From positions 1 to 6,076 of the forward strand of contig CAJLTE010000145.1 in the NCBI GenBank assembly GCA_905209435.1: DNA of 6,076 nt, read 5' to 3'. Below the pieces are notes generated by a model, which saw nothing but the letters and a program-made list of their open reading frames with translations, did not search any database and was not told the DNA's origin. Each line of letters starts with the position of its first letter. Position 1 is the stretch's first letter. The translations under genes and the position numbers were made by a program. Shown piece by piece: positions 4,956 through 6,076 of the stretch. This DNA comes from an uncultured Blautia sp. Its GTDB lineage: Bacteria; Bacillota_A; Clostridia; Lachnospirales; Lachnospiraceae.

Positions 4956-5933
4956 ATGGAGGAGTTTATCCAGTTTTCAGCAAAAACGAAAAATGAAGCA
5001 ATCACCAAGGCGTGCATCGAATTAGGTGTTTCCAGTGATCAGCTGGAAATTGAAGTGGTTTCTGAAGGTAGTTCCGGATTTTTTGGCATCGGAAGCAAAC
5101 CGGCAATCATTAAAGCACGCAAGATCAATACAGTTTCTGAAGAGGATGAGATACAGGAAATCGTTGATACTGTGAAAGTTGATGCGATTAAGGAAGAGCA
5201 GAATAGAAAGCCTGCCAAACCTTTTGTAAAAGCTGAGAAACCGGCACCAAAGAGTGAACCGGTGAAAGAAAAAGCACCTGTAAAAGAGGCGAAAGAGCCA
5301 AAGCCTTTTAAAGAGCCAAAAGAAAAACAGCCGCGCCAGCCGAAGGAGAAACCTTTTAAGGAGCGTCCTGTAAAAGAAAAACCGGCAAAAGAAAAAATGC
5401 CGAAAGAGCCAAGAGAAGAGAAGCCGAAACAGTCCAAACCTGTTGAGATCATCACAGATCCGGCAGAGATCAAAGAAGTGGAAGAGAGAGCAATTGTTTT
5501 CCTTCGCGACGTATTTGCATCTATGAATCTTGGTGAAGTGGAGATCACTTCCAAATACAACACAAATGACGGTTGTCTGGAAGTTGCTTTTGAAGGAGAG
5601 GATATGGGAATTCTCATCGGTAAGAGAGGACAGACCCTTGACTCCCTTCAGTATCTTACAAGCCTTGTTGTAAATAAGGGCAAAGCAAACTATATCAGAG
5701 TAAAGCTCGATACAGAAGATTACCGCAGACGTCGTAAAGAGACTCTGGAGAATCTTGCAAGAGGAATTGCCTACAAGGTTAAGAAGACCAGAAAGCCAGT
5801 TGTACTTGAGCCGATGAACCCATATGAGAGAAGAATCATTCACTCAGCACTTCAGGGCAATAAGTATGTAGAGACTGTCAGCGAGGGCGAAGAGCCGTAT
5901 CGTCATGTGGTTGTAAAATTAAAAAGATGGTAA
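4956..5933 (+). CDS. khpB: RNA-binding protein Jag/KhpB (Jag-N, KH, R3H)
   Basis: Jag (KhpB, also called EloR in streptococci) is a cytoplasmic RNA-binding protein; in streptococci it works with KhpA in cell elongation. The 325-residue product has three parts. The Jag-N domain (about 1-54) includes SSGFFGIGSKPAIIKAR (39-55). A lysine/proline/glutamate-rich linker spans about 75-165. The KH domain (about 175-250) has its GKRG loop at 222-225, and the R3H domain (about 255-325) has the R-x3-H motif as RRIIH (292-296). Length is above the roughly 210 residues of B. subtilis Jag, due to the linker. GGAGGG (4942-4947) lies eight bases before the ATG. It follows yidC by 28 bases and is surely in the same operon, as in most Firmicutes. 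Confidence 0.96.
   Translation: MEEFIQFSAKTKNEAITKACIELGVSSDQLEIEVVSEGSSGFFGIGSKPAIIKARKINTVSEEDEIQEIVDTVKVDAIKEEQNRKPAKPFVKAEKPAPKSEPVKEKAPVKEAKEPKPFKEPKEKQPRQPKEKPFKERPVKEKPAKEKMPKEPREEKPKQSKPVEIITDPAEIKEVEERAIVFLRDVFASMNLGEVEITSKYNTNDGCLEVAFEGEDMGILIGKRGQTLDSLQYLTSLVVNKGKANYIRVKLDTEDYRRRRKETLENLARGIAYKVKKTRKPVVLEPMNPYERRIIHSALQGNKYVETVSEGEEPYRHVVVKLKRW
5205..5441 (+). repeat. Degenerate repeats encoding the Jag Lys/Pro/Glu linker
   Basis: Residues about 84-162 of Jag repeat short units such as PVKEKAPVKE, PFKEPKEK, PFKERPVKEK and PAKEKMPKE. They use a reduced codon set (aaa, aag, gag, gaa, cct, ccg). The encoded segment should be extended, charged and flexible, linking Jag-N to the RNA-binding half. 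The repeats are not exact, so copy number may differ between strains. Confidence 0.75.
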
Positions 5934-5936
5934 ATC

Positions 5937-5965
5937 TTGCATAAAACATCTGAATGTGTTATAAA
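5937..5965 (+). promoter_or_regulatory. Possible extended -10 promoter downstream of jag
   Basis: TGTTATAAA (5957-5965) has the extended -10 form TGnTATAAA. TTGCAT (5937-5942) lies 17 bases upstream of the hexamer but matches only three of six -35 bases. If used, transcription would start near 5972, directly before the large hairpin at 5986-6059, for the unseen next gene. Confidence 0.3.
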
Positions 5966-5985
5966 AGATTTGCAGAATGAATAAG

Positions 5986-6064
5986 AGGTTATTCCAGGTG
6001 AAAGATGGAAGAACTGAAGCGTTATGCTTTTGTTTTAATATCTTTCCCTGGGGTAACTTTTTTT
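5986..6064 (+). terminator. Long hairpin with T-tract, probable terminator after jag
   Basis: Positions 5986-6006 pair with 6040-6059 over about 20 base pairs, including three G-U pairs and one bulged base (5999), and are followed by seven Ts (6058-6064). The 33-base loop holds its own small stem, AAGC (6017-6020) with GCTT (6026-6029). The stem is far longer than most simple terminators, so besides ending the rpmH-jag operon it could be an attenuator for the next gene. Confidence 0.7.
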
Positions 6065-6076
6065 GTATAATAAAAT

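Noticed and set aside
4544..5843. Minus-strand ORFs opposite yidC and jag (4544-5017, 5022-5843, 5039-5617)
   Set aside because: All are antisense shadows; the Phe/Arg- or Ser/Gly/Phe-rich products mirror the Lys/Glu/Pro codons of the Jag linker.
6066..6071. TATAAT at the window end as a promoter
   Set aside because: No suitable -35 at 16-18 bases, and it lies in the T-tract of the hairpin; it may be chance.

Overview
The window is the chromosomal replication origin region of a low-to-moderate GC Gram-positive bacterium. Gene order (dnaN and dnaA leftward; rpmH, rnpA, yidD, yidC and jag rightward) and the protein sequences fit Firmicutes, class Clostridia. A Lachnospiraceae-like organism is the best guess, judged from the long YidC, the proline/lysine/glutamate-rich Jag linker and the dnaN and rpmH N-termini. 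The genus cannot be named from the sequence alone.

Layout. Positions 1-43 hold the first 14 codons of dnaN (minus strand). Positions 44-321 are the dnaA-dnaN intergenic part of oriC, with many DnaA boxes, a GC-rich tandem 9-mer and an AT-rich candidate unwinding element. Positions 322-1686 are dnaA (minus). Positions 1687-2563 form the large dnaA-rpmH intergenic region: the dnaA leader with a perfect 23-bp inverted repeat, a likely dnaA promoter, a long array of DnaA boxes (five match TTATCCACA perfectly), and a near-consensus promoter for rpmH. From 2564 rightward lie rpmH (L34), a terminator/attenuator hairpin, rnpA (RNase P protein), a possible 14-codon leader ORF, yidD, yidC (TTG start) and jag/khpB. 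The last 140 bases hold a possible promoter and a long terminator-like hairpin before the next gene, which in this conserved order is expected to be mnmE (not visible).

How it works together. oriC is bipartite as in Bacillus subtilis: box clusters lie on both sides of dnaA, and the predicted unwinding site is on the dnaN side. Both gene groups are transcribed away from the origin, so they run with their replication forks. The rightward operon links translation (L34), tRNA 5' maturation (RNase P protein), membrane protein insertion (YidD, YidC) and an RNA-binding protein (Jag).

This is a well-known, conserved locus, not a new system. The features most worth a second look are the 23-bp inverted repeat in the predicted dnaA leader, a DnaA box between the dnaN ribosome binding site and start codon, a small ORF overlapping the yidD start, and the Tyr in place of the usual groove Arg in YidC.
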